A stretch of 33,815 bases of DNA from Herpetosiphonaceae bacterium (GCA_013538855.1 JABXJS010000030.1:1-33815), one strand, 5' to 3'; shown: positions 16,698 to 26,607, counted from the first letter of the stretch. Translations and numbers: made by a program. Notes: generated from the sequence alone by a model not told the origin.

Positions 16698-18506
16698 CTA
16701 CGCCTGCCACTCCCAGCTCCAGTCGCTGCCGGTGGAGCCGAGCGGCGTGACGAACACCCCGAGCGTCGTTTGCAGGTTGGTGCGGCCATCGAACACGTGC
16801 ACCGTGCTGGCAGGCGCGGTCTTGTCGATAGCATACAGATCAAGCGCGCCATCCTGATTGTAGTCTGCGAGCGTAAACATCCATGCGCCGTCGTTTGGTG
16901 TTGCGTCCAGCGGCACTTCAACCTGGAGCATAAACTGCTGGAAGCTGGCTGCGCCACTGAGCACATGCACCTGGACGCGCTGGCCGACGAGCGCGCTCTT
17001 GTGGATGGCATAGACATCATCGACGCCATCGAGGTTCAGATCGCCAACCGCAAAAACCCAGCTGGCATCGCTGCCTGTGCGGTGCAGCGCCGTTCCCGTC
17101 TGTAGCAGAAAGGAGCCGTAGCTGTCGCGTCCGTTGAGGATATGCACCTCGGTGGAGCTGACGCCTTGCTTCTTGATAGCGTAGAGGTCGGCGTAGTCGT
17201 CGCTATCGTAGTAGCCGACCGCAAAGGCCCAGCTGCCGTCATCGCCGCTGAGCGGCAGCGGCGTGGCTGCGTGGAGCAGAAAGCGCTGATAGCCGCTTGC
17301 GCCATCGAGGATGTGCACCTCGGTGCTGCCGCTGCCGGTGCCGGTGCGCAGCATGGCATAGAGATCGAGCAGCCCATCGCGGTTATAGTCGGCCATGGCG
17401 AAGGCGGCCGACTGGCTGGGGCCAGTGTTGAAGAGCGCTGTGGGCGCTGTCTGCACGAGTGTTTGCAGGCCATCGGCGGCGCGCAGCTGAAAGAGCGTCA
17501 GCTGGCTGGTGTCAGGCGCGCTATCGCGCAGCGCGAAGAGATCGGGCTGCATCGAAGGGTTGGGCGCATAGCGATTGTTGGTGTAGAGCCGACTAAATGG
17601 CGCGACATTATCAAAGTAGCTATCAATCAGCCGCGCCGGATCGGTGGCAAGTTCGCCGCCGGTGAGCGCCGCGCCGTCGTTGTGGTCGTCCCAGCGCCAG
17701 GGAGCCTGGGCGGCGTTGTCGTGGCCCTCATCGCCGCGGAAGACGCCCCACTCAGCGAAGAGCTGGCTCTCGAAGCGCCGATCCCAGATCTCGCCGGGGG
17801 CGAAGATGTCGATGAGGGTGTACTGCACAAAGCGGTCGTTGCCGCCGTCGGGCACCTCGGCGCTGCTGCGGCTGGGATAGTAGACGATGCCGTCGTGGCC
17901 GGGGAAGTCGCTGCCGTCCCAGGCTTGAATGCCATGACCTTTGGCCTGCTGGAAGGTGGTTGGGCGCGCGACGCCGCCGTAGCTATCCATGCGCACCTTG
18001 CCGTCGATGTCCTCTTGGCCCGCGCCGAAGCGGCTGTTGGCGGGCTTGTACGAGTAGAAATCATTATGAAACACCGTGACCATGGCCTCGAGCGCGCCGT
18101 AGGGGCTGCCGTCCTTGCGCACAGTGAGCAGGATGCCCTCAAGATCGTTCTCATGCTCGGCGTCCGTGCCGCCAAGGATATCGGACCAGTCGCGCGGGTG
18201 ATAGAAGGCATAGCCAATAAACCAGTGTGTGCGCGTCTCCGTGATCGAGTAGTAGACGTAGGCGCGCAACAGGCTGGTGTTGCGCTGGTTCTCCCAGTTG
18301 TTGAGCGGGTTCCAATCGCCGTCGAAGTTGATTGCGCTGAGATAGTCGGCGTCGAAGTCCGACGCATCGGTGTCTTGGTGGTGGATTGGTGCCCAGCGAT
18401 AGGCCAGGTCAGCTGGGGCTGCGGCCGCTGCGGCGCTGGGCGTGTGCGCGGGCGCAAGCGCCATGATAATCGCGAGCACGAGCCAGATAGTACGGTAACG
18501 CTGCAT
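16698..18506 (-). CDS. Secreted FG-GAP/VCBS-repeat protein
   Basis: The 602-aa protein has an N-terminal signal peptide (hydrophobic stretch 7-20, Ala-rich cleavage area near 25-31). Residues 31-330 form an unrecognised conserved-looking domain with HENDLEGILLTVRKDG, WFIGYAFYHPRDW and VFHNDFYSY; this His/Asn/Asp/Glu pattern loosely recalls Vps62-like or NPP1-like domains. Residues 366-590 contain four FG-GAP/VCBS repeats of about 58 aa, each with a calcium-loop-like element such as DYNRDGLLDLYA or DYNQDGALDLYA. These repeats usually build a beta-propeller that binds calcium. AAGGAG 9 nt before ATG 18506 decides the start; longer frames upstream lack a signal peptide. Function unknown. Confidence 0.82.
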   Translation of the reverse strand: MQRYRTIWLVLAIIMALAPAHTPSAAAAAAPADLAYRWAPIHHQDTDASDFDADYLSAINFDGDWNPLNNWENQRNTSLLRAYVYYSITETRTHWFIGYAFYHPRDWSDILGGTDAEHENDLEGILLTVRKDGSPYGALEAMVTVFHNDFYSYKPANSRFGAGQEDIDGKVRMDSYGGVARPTTFQQAKGHGIQAWDGSDFPGHDGIVYYPSRSSAEVPDGGNDRFVQYTLIDIFAPGEIWDRRFESQLFAEWGVFRGDEGHDNAAQAPWRWDDHNDGAALTGGELATDPARLIDSYFDNVAPFSRLYTNNRYAPNPSMQPDLFALRDSAPDTSQLTLFQLRAADGLQTLVQTAPTALFNTGPSQSAAFAMADYNRDGLLDLYAMLRTGTGSGSTEVHILDGASGYQRFLLHAATPLPLSGDDGSWAFAVGYYDSDDYADLYAIKKQGVSSTEVHILNGRDSYGSFLLQTGTALHRTGSDASWVFAVGDLNLDGVDDVYAIHKSALVGQRVQVHVLSGAASFQQFMLQVEVPLDATPNDGAWMFTLADYNQDGALDLYAIDKTAPASTVHVFDGRTNLQTTLGVFVTPLGSTGSDWSWEWQA

Positions 18507-18667
18507 CCTAAGTAGCTCCTTCCTTTTAGAAACTATTAAGAATTTTAGGGTATGCTCTATGGCACAGACCAGGACGCAAAGCGACCTAAAACTAGCCCAG
18601 ATCATGTGCTGCTCGGTGCCAAGATCTTGCTGCCAATCAATTGCGTATGCACCAAAAGGAGCCTGCA
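18507..18667. other. Divergent intergenic region without clear promoters
   Basis: These 161 nt separate the FG-GAP gene and the HTH-STAND gene. The part next to the FG-GAP gene is A/T-rich, as expected of a promoter, but I cannot place convincing -35/-10 pairs on either strand. Confidence 0.3.
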
Positions 18668-21178
18668 ATGCACACACATACAGCGCCAGCGTTTCATCAG
18701 TGGATCAAGCAGCGCCGCCAGCAGCTTGACCTAACCCAAGAAACTTTAGCCGAGCGCATCGGCTGTGCCGCCTCGACGCTGCGCAAGATCGAGGCTGGCT
18801 CGCGTCAGGCATCGCGGGCGCTGCTGCGCCGCTTTGCCAGCACCCTTGCGGTTGCCCCTGAGCACACAGAGGCCTTTATCAGCTGGGGCCGGGGCAACCG
18901 CCTTGCGCCAGCGGCGCTGCTTGGCCCAGCCGCTGGCGCAGCGGCAGCCCCGGCGGTCAGCAGCGCCCTTCAGCCGTCGCTCTGGCCAACGATTGGCCGT
19001 GAGGCTGAGCTGCGCCAGCTGTGCGATCTTCTGAGCGAGCGGCGTCAGCGCCTGATTACGCTCACCGGGCCTGCCGGTGTTGGCAAGACCCACCTTGCGC
19101 TAGCGGCGGCCGCCGCGATGCAGACAGCCTTTCGCGATGGAGCCATCGTTGTTGATGCCACGAGTATTCCCTCGAGTCAGCTGCTGCTGCCGCTGATCGC
19201 CGGTCAGCTTGGCATTACCAACCCTAGCGCCGTGCTGCAGGATCTCGTGCTCCATGCCTGCGCCCAGCGCGAGCTGCTGCTGGTGGTCGATAATATGGAG
19301 CACGTTCTCGATGCCAGCACGCTGCTCGCAACGATTGTGGCGGCAGCTCCAGCAGTCGTGGTGCTGGCGACGAGCCAGGCGGCGCTGCGGGTGCGCGGTG
19401 AGCTGCGGCTGCGCATCAAGCCGCTGTGCCTGCCCCATGCGCAGGCACAGCTCAGCCCAGATGCGCTAGCGCAGTTTGCGGCTACGGCGCTCTTCTGTGA
19501 GCGCGTGCGCGCCGTCAATGCCGCGTGGCTCGATGCCGCTGCTCCGGCCACAATCACCGCGATCTGTCGGCGGCTGGATGGTCTGCCGCTGGCGCTGGAG
19601 CTGGCGGCAGGCTACACATCCCTGTTTATGCCAGAGGAGCTGCTGGCACACTTGGATGCGGCGCTGCCTGATTTGCGCCAGGGCCACCGCGATGCGCCTT
19701 GGCGGCAGCAGACGCTCCAGCGCGCGCTAGAGTGGAGCTACAACCATCTGAGCGCCACCGAGCAGACTGCACTGCTGCGCCTTGCTGTGCTGCACGCAGC
19801 CTGGAGCCGCGAATGGGGCCAGCAGCTCCTGGCCCAGAGCATGCCGGAGCATGCTGCGCTCGAGCTGCTCAGCGCGCTAGAGCAGAAAAGCCTGATCGAG
19901 CAACGTACCGATGCTGATGTAGTGCGCTTCCGGATGCTTGCCGTGGTGCGTGAGTTTGCCCTGCGCAAGCTCGCCGAGCAGCCTTGGGCGCACAGCGCCT
20001 ACGCTGACTACAGCCGCTGTCTCCTGCAGTTGGCCAAGCAGATCGCCCCGCACGAGCACACCGACTGGTGGGGGCGGCGGCTCAAGCAGGAACACGCCAC
20101 AGTGCGCGCGCTGATACCGCTGTCCATTGCCGCCAACCAGATTGATCAGGCGGCACAGATGGCCCAGACGCTGACGGCATTTTGGTTTCGCTACGGCTTC
20201 TGGGCCGAGGCGATCACGCTGCTCGCGCCAATTTGCGCGCAGTCCGAGCAGCTGGCGCTGGAGCAGCGCATCTACCTCTGGCGCTGGCTCGGGCACTTTC
20301 ACTACAGCCTCGATCAGCTGCCTGCGGCCGAGGCATGTGTGCAGCGCAGCCTGGCGCTGGCCCTGGAAAGCAATGCTGAGCATAGCATTGGCGCGGCCTA
20401 CAACGCGCTGGCCTTAATCAACCATCAGCGCGGCGATCTGAAGCAGGCGCAGCACTACCTGGACCAGAGCGAGCGCTGCGCTGCTGCATCGGCACCGAGC
20501 CTCATCTTCACCAACCGTGGCTCCTTCTACGAGTCGGCTGGCGCGTATGCGCAGGCGCAGGCGTGCTACCAACGGGCGCTGGAGCTTGATCGCGCCCAGC
20601 AGAACCAGTGGTGCATCAGCAACAATTTGGCCAACTTGGCGAGTGTGGCGCTGAAGCAGCAGCAGCTTCAGCAGGCTGAGGCGCTCTGTCGGCAAGCCAT
20701 GACCATTCTCGAGCAGCTAGAGCATCCAGCGGTGCAGGCCGATGTGGCGCGCATGCTCGGCCAGCTGGCCCTCAAGCAGCACGACCTCGCTGGCGCACGG
20801 CCATGGCTTCAGCAGGCACTCAACACATCCTGCGCGCTTAACAGCGTGTGGATGATCGCCGCCGCGCTAGAGCTGTGGGCTACCTGGTTTGGCCACGTCG
20901 AGCCAGCCACCGCGGCGCATATTCTTGGCCATGTGCGCTTGCTCTACGCCCACACGCCGGGGCAGCGCCCGCCTGCCGCGCAGCAGGATGAGCTACAGCT
21001 TGAGCACATGCTCAGCGACACGCTAGGGAAACGCGCCTTTCATACGGCGCTGCTTGTCGGCCAGAGCATGCGGCTGAGCGATCTGCTGGAGCAGGTGGCC
21101 ACTCATGCGGCTGCCTATCCTGAGGCGGCGCTGCGCAGTATGGCTGTGACGCTGGCACCACAGTCGCTGGCGCGCTAG
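18668..21178 (+). CDS. HTH-STAND ATPase-TPR regulator
   Basis: An 836-aa cytoplasmic signalling protein. Residues 8-65 form an Xre-type helix-turn-helix (LTQETLAERIGCAASTLRKIE). Residues 105-400 form an NB-ARC/STAND ATPase with GREAEL at the start, Walker A GPAGVGKT (134-141), Walker B LLLVVDN (203-209) and the downstream GLPLALELAAGY element. The rest, to about 800, is helical with TPR-like repeats (for example AAYNALALINHQRGDLKQAQHYL). Such proteins act as ligand-gated transcription regulators, and they are very common in Chloroflexota and Actinobacteria. AAAAGGAG 6 nt before ATG 18668 sets the start. The target is unknown; the next gene, a secreted glycosidase-fold protein, is a candidate. 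Confidence 0.88.
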   Translation: MHTHTAPAFHQWIKQRRQQLDLTQETLAERIGCAASTLRKIEAGSRQASRALLRRFASTLAVAPEHTEAFISWGRGNRLAPAALLGPAAGAAAAPAVSSALQPSLWPTIGREAELRQLCDLLSERRQRLITLTGPAGVGKTHLALAAAAAMQTAFRDGAIVVDATSIPSSQLLLPLIAGQLGITNPSAVLQDLVLHACAQRELLLVVDNMEHVLDASTLLATIVAAAPAVVVLATSQAALRVRGELRLRIKPLCLPHAQAQLSPDALAQFAATALFCERVRAVNAAWLDAAAPATITAICRRLDGLPLALELAAGYTSLFMPEELLAHLDAALPDLRQGHRDAPWRQQTLQRALEWSYNHLSATEQTALLRLAVLHAAWSREWGQQLLAQSMPEHAALELLSALEQKSLIEQRTDADVVRFRMLAVVREFALRKLAEQPWAHSAYADYSRCLLQLAKQIAPHEHTDWWGRRLKQEHATVRALIPLSIAANQIDQAAQMAQTLTAFWFRYGFWAEAITLLAPICAQSEQLALEQRIYLWRWLGHFHYSLDQLPAAEACVQRSLALALESNAEHSIGAAYNALALINHQRGDLKQAQHYLDQSERCAAASAPSLIFTNRGSFYESAGAYAQAQACYQRALELDRAQQNQWCISNNLANLASVALKQQQLQQAEALCRQAMTILEQLEHPAVQADVARMLGQLALKQHDLAGARPWLQQALNTSCALNSVWMIAAALELWATWFGHVEPATAAHILGHVRLLYAHTPGQRPPAAQQDELQLEHMLSDTLGKRAFHTALLVGQSMRLSDLLEQVATHAAAYPEAALRSMAVTLAPQSLAR

Positions 21179-21280
21179 CATGGTCGATTAAGTAGGTCAC
21201 TTTTGGGCCGCTTTGGGCCCTGTTTCTGGCGGCGCTGCCGCACTATCCTGAAGTGAAGCTGTTCACGAAAGGAGTTTGCT

Positions 21281-23314
21281 ATGCAGCGTCGTCACGCTTT
21301 GCTTCTGCGCCTGTGTCTGCTCTGCGGGCTGCTGAGCTTGCTGCTGGGAGTTGCGGTCACGCCTGGCTATGCGCGAGTTCGCCCGCCTGCACACGCGACG
21401 GACCTTCAGCAGTCGGCTATTCAGCGGCCGCCGAGCCGCCAGAGCGATCTGCTCAATCCAGCAATCTACCCGTCACAGACGGTGGCCGAGATCAAGGGCC
21501 TCCATCCAGATGCGGTGGGCGCGTTTGCCTTTGCCAACACCAGCGAGATCATCGGCGCGGAGCCTGGCCGCGTCGCCCTCGTCTTCTGGTGGCCAACATG
21601 GAATGTCCTGCGCAACTGGAACAACTGCGGTGTGGACTGCTACGGCCCGACCGGGGCCAATTTTTCTGCCTATAGCCACCCCAACCCGGCGCTCAACGCG
21701 CTGCTCGACGATGTTAAAAAGATCGACGCGCTGGTCAAGCAGTACAGCGACGCCGGGATTTTGGTGACGGCGCTGCTGCACGGCACGCCTGGCGATCCGG
21801 CGCTGATGCTCGACAGCGCGCACTGCACGGCTGTTCCGCCTGTTCAGGGCAGCATCGCCTGGTGTGCGCCGCAGCCGCAGCGCTTCGCCGCCTTCGCGGG
21901 CTTCTTGGCCAAGCGCTACAACGGGGCCAAAGGCTTCGGGCGGATTGTGGACTTTACGGTGCTCAACGAGGTCAATACCAACGTCTGGTTTGACTACGGC
22001 TGCGGCGAGGGCGGTGATGTCGCCGCAGCGCTGAGCCAGTCGCCTGTGCCGCAGCAGCTGAGTCCAAAGCCCAGTAGCCAGGTTGTGCCCTGTGATGCGA
22101 GCACCTGGATTCAGCAGTATGCCAACATCTACAATGCGACCTACGACGCCATCCGCCAGCATCAGGCGCAGGCGCGCGTGATGGTCACGCTGACGCAGCA
22201 CTTCTGGCCGGTGTGGGACTTCGATGGCGCTGGATGGTCGCAGTACTACGCGCCTGCTGCGCAGCAGAGCAGCCCGATTCTTTCGGTGCAGACATTTTTG
22301 AACGGCCGTGCCAATGCCTACACGGGCTTTGCGCAGCGCGTCGGTGGCCGCCAGTGGGTCGTGGCGCTGCATCCCTACCCGATTATGGCCCCGCCCTACT
22401 ACACGCTTGGCTTCGAGACCAACGACTACCCGTATGTGACATTTGGCAACATTGGCGTGGCCCAGGCGTGGCTGCGCCAAACCTTCCCCGGCTCGCTGGC
22501 CGCCAGCGAGCTGTACCTGACCGAGCAGGGCCTTAGCTCGCACGTTGGCCGCAATCAGCCGGATTTCTTTGCCCAGTACTGGGGCGTAAGTACGCAGCAG
22601 GCCGCTGCCCAGCTACAGACCATGAGCACAGCCCAGATTCAGGCGCTGGTAGAGGACTATCAGTCGACGCTGCTGTGCCAGGCGTTCATCAATGTTGTCG
22701 GCACGCCCGGCATCAACAGTTTCCTCTACCATCGCATGGTCGATCACAATGGCGCTGGCGGCGAGGAAGACCTACAGCTTGGCCTGCGCCGCCAAGATGC
22801 GCAGCGCAGCGCAAAGCCTGCCTGGAGCACCTGGGTCTTCGCCAACGGTGCCCAGAATCAAGCGCCGCGCTGTGGCTTTGAGTTCGGCGCTAAGATCGCC
22901 CTGCATCGCTGGAGCGATCAGAGCACCGGCCGGCACTGGGTGTCGACGCGTGTTCCGCCGCGCACCTTTGGCGCAAACCGCACGCTACGCACCAACTATG
23001 GCGGCGCGCCCGAGGCATCGTGGCGCGTGTGGCGTGATCAGCGCCCTGGCACACTGGCGCTCTACTCATGTCTGGTTGGCGATCATAATCTGCTGACGCC
23101 TGATGTGAGCTGTGAGGGCGGCACGCTGCTTAATCTTGGCCCAGTTGGCTATGTCTATAGCCCGACGCTGCCGCAGCCGCAGGGTACTGTGCCGCTCTAT
23201 CGCTGCTTTGTGCCTGCCAATGGTGATCACTTTGTCTCCCCATCCAATACCTGCGAAAAGACAGCAGCGCTGAACATTGTGACCGAGGGCCTGCTCGGCT
23301 TCGTGCTGCCCTAG
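21281..23314 (+). CDS. Secreted glycosidase-fold protein, DUF5722-like
   Basis: The 677-aa protein has a signal peptide (hydrophobic core about 7-26, cleavage near 31). Residues 65-520 look like a TIM barrel of the glycoside hydrolase clan-A type: FTVLNEVN places Glu230 as the likely acid/base, and LYLTEQGLSS places Glu415 as the likely nucleophile. The segment VAEIKGLHPDAVGAFAFANT resembles DUF5722 proteins. Residues 535-677 hold three repeats containing an aromatic and a Cys-x(n)-Cys motif (YSCLVGDHNLL, YRCFVPANGDHFVS), similar to DUF5648-like tails thought to bind carbohydrate or the cell surface. AAAGGAG precedes the ATG. Substrate unknown; the clan assignment is inference. Confidence 0.75.
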   Translation: MQRRHALLLRLCLLCGLLSLLLGVAVTPGYARVRPPAHATDLQQSAIQRPPSRQSDLLNPAIYPSQTVAEIKGLHPDAVGAFAFANTSEIIGAEPGRVALVFWWPTWNVLRNWNNCGVDCYGPTGANFSAYSHPNPALNALLDDVKKIDALVKQYSDAGILVTALLHGTPGDPALMLDSAHCTAVPPVQGSIAWCAPQPQRFAAFAGFLAKRYNGAKGFGRIVDFTVLNEVNTNVWFDYGCGEGGDVAAALSQSPVPQQLSPKPSSQVVPCDASTWIQQYANIYNATYDAIRQHQAQARVMVTLTQHFWPVWDFDGAGWSQYYAPAAQQSSPILSVQTFLNGRANAYTGFAQRVGGRQWVVALHPYPIMAPPYYTLGFETNDYPYVTFGNIGVAQAWLRQTFPGSLAASELYLTEQGLSSHVGRNQPDFFAQYWGVSTQQAAAQLQTMSTAQIQALVEDYQSTLLCQAFINVVGTPGINSFLYHRMVDHNGAGGEEDLQLGLRRQDAQRSAKPAWSTWVFANGAQNQAPRCGFEFGAKIALHRWSDQSTGRHWVSTRVPPRTFGANRTLRTNYGGAPEASWRVWRDQRPGTLALYSCLVGDHNLLTPDVSCEGGTLLNLGPVGYVYSPTLPQPQGTVPLYRCFVPANGDHFVSPSNTCEKTAALNIVTEGLLGFVLP

Positions 23315-23327
23315 TCTGGCGTGAGCC

Positions 23328-23364
23328 GTGCGCCCCAGCGGAGTGGGCATCCGCTGGGGCGCAC
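23328..23364 (+). terminator. Strong hairpin after the DUF5722-like gene
   Basis: A perfect 15-bp stem (23328-23342 with 23350-23364) and a 7-nt loop begin 13 nt after the stop codon. There is no T-run, so it may end transcription inefficiently or protect the 3' end of the mRNA. Confidence 0.6.
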
Positions 23365-23620
23365 TGTGTGCCGCCGCAAGTTGCAGCGCTCCGGTGCGAT
23401 GTGCTAGTATGGGCGCAGGCAATCTCCCGCAGCTCTTGATCCTAATGGTGCTGTTGCAACACAGCGCTCATGCATCCATTCCTCGCTAGCCAAGCTCGCT
23501 GATCGCATCGCCACATCCGCTGTAGCACTATCGGCGGCGATGCTGCTCTCGCTACGCCTGCGCCGCCCACCCTAGCGCGCCTGCTAGACTCAGCGTAGGC
23601 CTGTGGAAAGGGGATTCTCT
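23365..23620 (+). other. Intergenic region with a weak candidate promoter
   Basis: No gene is seen. TTGCAG (23381-23386) and an extended -10-like TGC-TAGTAT (23402-23410) are spaced 18 nt apart and could drive the next gene, with a leader of about 200 nt. The match is weak. Confidence 0.25.
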
Positions 23621-26311
23621 ATGGATAAGCGCGTGACCCTGACGTTTCTGTGCGCCGGTAGCCCGGCGGCTGTTCCCGCTGCCCAAGCCGCTCGTGTCGC
23701 TGATCAGCTGCACCTGCTGGCCCAGCAGGTCGCCGTCCACGGCGGCCATGTTGTCAACTCCGGCCCGCACAGCATCGCTGCATCGTTTAACGCGGCGAGC
23801 GCTGCGCTCGCTGCGGCGCGGGTGGGCCAGCAGCAGCTCACGGCTACGCTAGCAGGGAGCCAGCTGGCGCTGGCGCTGACTGCCGGGCAGCCGGAAAAGC
23901 GCGACTTCGGCTCAGCGGGGCCGATCTTCCAGCGCTGTATGGCCCTGCTGGCGGCGGCGCATCCTGGCCAGGTGCTGCTCGCTCAGTCGGCTGTCGATGC
24001 TGCCCTTGGCGACGGTGCTGCGCTCGAGCTGCTGGATCTCGGCTCGCAGCGCCTTGGCGATCTGCTGCGCCCGGCCCACGTTAGCCAGCTTGTCGCCCCC
24101 GGCCTGGCCCAGGACTTCCCGCCGCTGCGCACGCTCAACGCCTACCAGCACAACTTGCCGGTGCAGCCAACGTCGATGGTCGGCCGCGAGACCGAGGTCG
24201 CCGCGCTCGCCGAGCTGCTGCAGCGCGCTGATCTGCGGCTGCTGACGCTGCTTGGCACCAGCGGCACAGGCAAGACACGCCTCAGCATCCAGGTCGCCGC
24301 CACGCTGCTGCCCCACTTCGCCGACGGCGTGTTCTTCGTGCCGCTCGCGCCGGTTAGCAATCCAGCTGTAGTCATCTCCACCATCGCGCAGACGCTCGAT
24401 GTACAGGAGTCCAGCACGCAGAATCTGTTCGATACCCTTGCCGAGCACCTCGCCGAGCGCCAGCTGCTGCTGGTGCTCGATAACTTTGAGCAGGTGCTGG
24501 AGACTGCGCCGCAGCTTGTGGAGCTGCTTGAGCGCACCCAGCAGCTGAAGCTGCTCGTCACCAGCCAGGCGGCGCTGAATGTGCCCAGCGAGCAAACGTT
24601 TACCCTGCCGCCGCTGGCGGTGCCCAGCCTTGCAAGCCTGCCAGCACTCGACGAGATCGCCGCCACCCCGGCTGTGGCGCTGTTTATCGAGTGCGCCCAG
24701 CTCTGTAGCCCCACCTTCGATCTGACCAAGGATAACGCGCCAGCTGTGGTCGAGCTGTGCTCGCGCCTTGCTGGCCTGCCGCTGGCGATTGAGCTGGTCG
24801 CCGCCAACAGCAATCTGTTCTCGCCCCAGGGCATGCTGGCGATCTTGCGCGATACGCTCGATCTGAACCAGCGCACGCAGTCCAGCCGCGAGCACACCCT
24901 GCGCCACGTCCTCGACTGGAGCTACAGCCTGCTCGACTCAGAGGCGCAGGCGCTGTTCAGCCGCTTGGGCGTTTTTTCTGGCGGCTGTACGCTCGCCGAC
25001 GCCGAGGCGGTCTGCTACGAGACAGGCAATCTGGTCAAGGATGTGCTCGAGGGCGTCGATATGCTGCTCAACAAGCATCTGCTGCTGCAGGAGGAGCTGG
25101 CCGACAGCGATCTGCGCTACATTATGCTCGACGCTGTGCACGAGTATGCGCTCAAACAGCTTCAGCAGCGCGAGGAAACCACACGCTTCAAGCAGCGCCA
25201 CGCTGAATACTACCTTGAGCTGGCTGAAGCAGCCGAGCCAGCTCTCAAAGGCCCCGATCAGGAGAGCTGGCTGCGGCGCTTTGAGAGCGAGAATCACAAT
25301 TTGCGGGCGGCCCTCGTCTGGTTTGCTGGCCAGGGCCAGCGCGCGCACCAGCTGCGCCTGGCTGGCGCGCTCGGCCGCTTCTGGATGCTCCACGGCCACT
25401 TTGGCGAAGGTCGCCAGTGGCTCACAGCAGCCCTGGCGCACAGCGCTGGCGTCGCTCCCGAGGTGCACTCACGCGCGCTGCGCGCCCTCGGTCTGCTGGC
25501 GCTGTTCCAGGGCGACTATGCCGAGGCCACGGCGCTGCATCAGGCGAGCCTCGCCATCGAGCGCCAGCTCAATACCCTGCCGGTGCTGGCCAGCGTGCTC
25601 AACAACCTCGGCGTGATCAGCGCAACCCAGGGCCTCTATCACGAGGCCATCGCGTACTGGGACGAGTGCCAGGCCATCCAGCGCCAGGCTGGCGACTTGG
25701 CCGGCAGCGCCGACACGCTCAACAACCTCGGCGTGATGGCCCACGAGCAGGGCGACTACGCCCAGGCCAGCGCCTACTACGAGCAGAGCCTAGCCCTGTG
25801 CCGCGAGCTCGGCGACCTTGCCAGCACGGCGATCTCGCTGCAGAACCTCGGCGAGCTGGCCTTGATCGAGCAGGATGTGGAGCGCGCCACCGCCCTGCTC
25901 AACGAGAGCCTTGCGCTGTCGCGGCGTCTCGGCGACACGCTCATGATCGCATCGACGCTGCACGATCTGGCCCTGCTCGCCTTTGCCCAGCATGAGTTCC
26001 AGCAGGCCCACAGCCTGTTCACCGAAAGCCTCGGCCTGCGCGCTGAGCTTGGCGATCGCCGTGGCATGGCCAGCGCGTTCGAGGGCTTGGCCTGGATTCA
26101 AGCGCGCCACGATCGCGAGCGGGCGGTTAAGCTGCTCAGCGCAGCGACGGCTCTGCGCACGGCGCTCAACGCACCGCTCACGCCAATCGAGCAGCCCAAG
26201 CGCGATGAGCTGCACCAGCTGCTGCAGTCCTCTATGCCCGCCGCCAGCTTCGCCAGTGCCTGGGAGGCCGGGCAGACCCTCGCGCTCGAGGACGTCTGCG
26301 CGCTGGCCTAG
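23621..26311 (+). CDS. Cyclase-like-STAND ATPase-TPR protein
   Basis: An 896-aa protein. Residues 1-165 align in pattern with class III nucleotide cyclase domains (HGGHVVNSGPHSIAASF, AAAHPGQVLLAQ, LRPAHVSQLVAPGL, DFPPLRTL), but the two metal-binding aspartates and other catalytic residues are not evident, so it is probably a decayed sensor or dimerisation module. Residues 185-480 are an NB-ARC/STAND ATPase with Walker A GTSGTGKT (212-219) and Walker B LLLVLDN (282-288). Residues from about 545 to 860 are TPRs, with NNLGVISATQGLYHEAIAYW and NNLGVMAHEQGDYAQASAYY being near-textbook. There is no DNA-binding domain. ATG 23621, behind GGAAAGGGG, is preferred over a start 6 codons earlier. Output partner unknown. 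Confidence 0.86.
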   Translation: MDKRVTLTFLCAGSPAAVPAAQAARVADQLHLLAQQVAVHGGHVVNSGPHSIAASFNAASAALAAARVGQQQLTATLAGSQLALALTAGQPEKRDFGSAGPIFQRCMALLAAAHPGQVLLAQSAVDAALGDGAALELLDLGSQRLGDLLRPAHVSQLVAPGLAQDFPPLRTLNAYQHNLPVQPTSMVGRETEVAALAELLQRADLRLLTLLGTSGTGKTRLSIQVAATLLPHFADGVFFVPLAPVSNPAVVISTIAQTLDVQESSTQNLFDTLAEHLAERQLLLVLDNFEQVLETAPQLVELLERTQQLKLLVTSQAALNVPSEQTFTLPPLAVPSLASLPALDEIAATPAVALFIECAQLCSPTFDLTKDNAPAVVELCSRLAGLPLAIELVAANSNLFSPQGMLAILRDTLDLNQRTQSSREHTLRHVLDWSYSLLDSEAQALFSRLGVFSGGCTLADAEAVCYETGNLVKDVLEGVDMLLNKHLLLQEELADSDLRYIMLDAVHEYALKQLQQREETTRFKQRHAEYYLELAEAAEPALKGPDQESWLRRFESENHNLRAALVWFAGQGQRAHQLRLAGALGRFWMLHGHFGEGRQWLTAALAHSAGVAPEVHSRALRALGLLALFQGDYAEATALHQASLAIERQLNTLPVLASVLNNLGVISATQGLYHEAIAYWDECQAIQRQAGDLAGSADTLNNLGVMAHEQGDYAQASAYYEQSLALCRELGDLASTAISLQNLGELALIEQDVERATALLNESLALSRRLGDTLMIASTLHDLALLAFAQHEFQQAHSLFTESLGLRAELGDRRGMASAFEGLAWIQARHDRERAVKLLSAATALRTALNAPLTPIEQPKRDELHQLLQSSMPAASFASAWEAGQTLALEDVCALA

Positions 26312-26607
26312 ACTGCCTGTGTATGGAGCGCAGGCCGCCACGGGCGGCACGCCGATTGTGGACCTCAAACTGTGTTGAAGTTTACGAGGCCACAATGGTG
26401 TTTTTGCGCTGGCATATGTGGATGCTGCTGGCCTGTGGAGCTATTCCGCTGGGTGCAGGTGTTCGCCGCTGAGTTCGTCGTATGTACGGCCAGCGGGCGA
26501 TGTGCTGGTGGCGGGCGCTGATGGCTAGCGCCGCAGATCGGCGTGGTTGCTGGTTGTTGGTTATATGTGAAGGCTACGCCTGCGCCAGCGCTACCCAGCG
26601 CTCAAGC

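Noticed and set aside
17142-18515. Long forward open frame opposite the FG-GAP gene
   Set aside because: The opposite strand encodes a signal peptide and clear FG-GAP repeats; the forward peptide has no recognisable domain.
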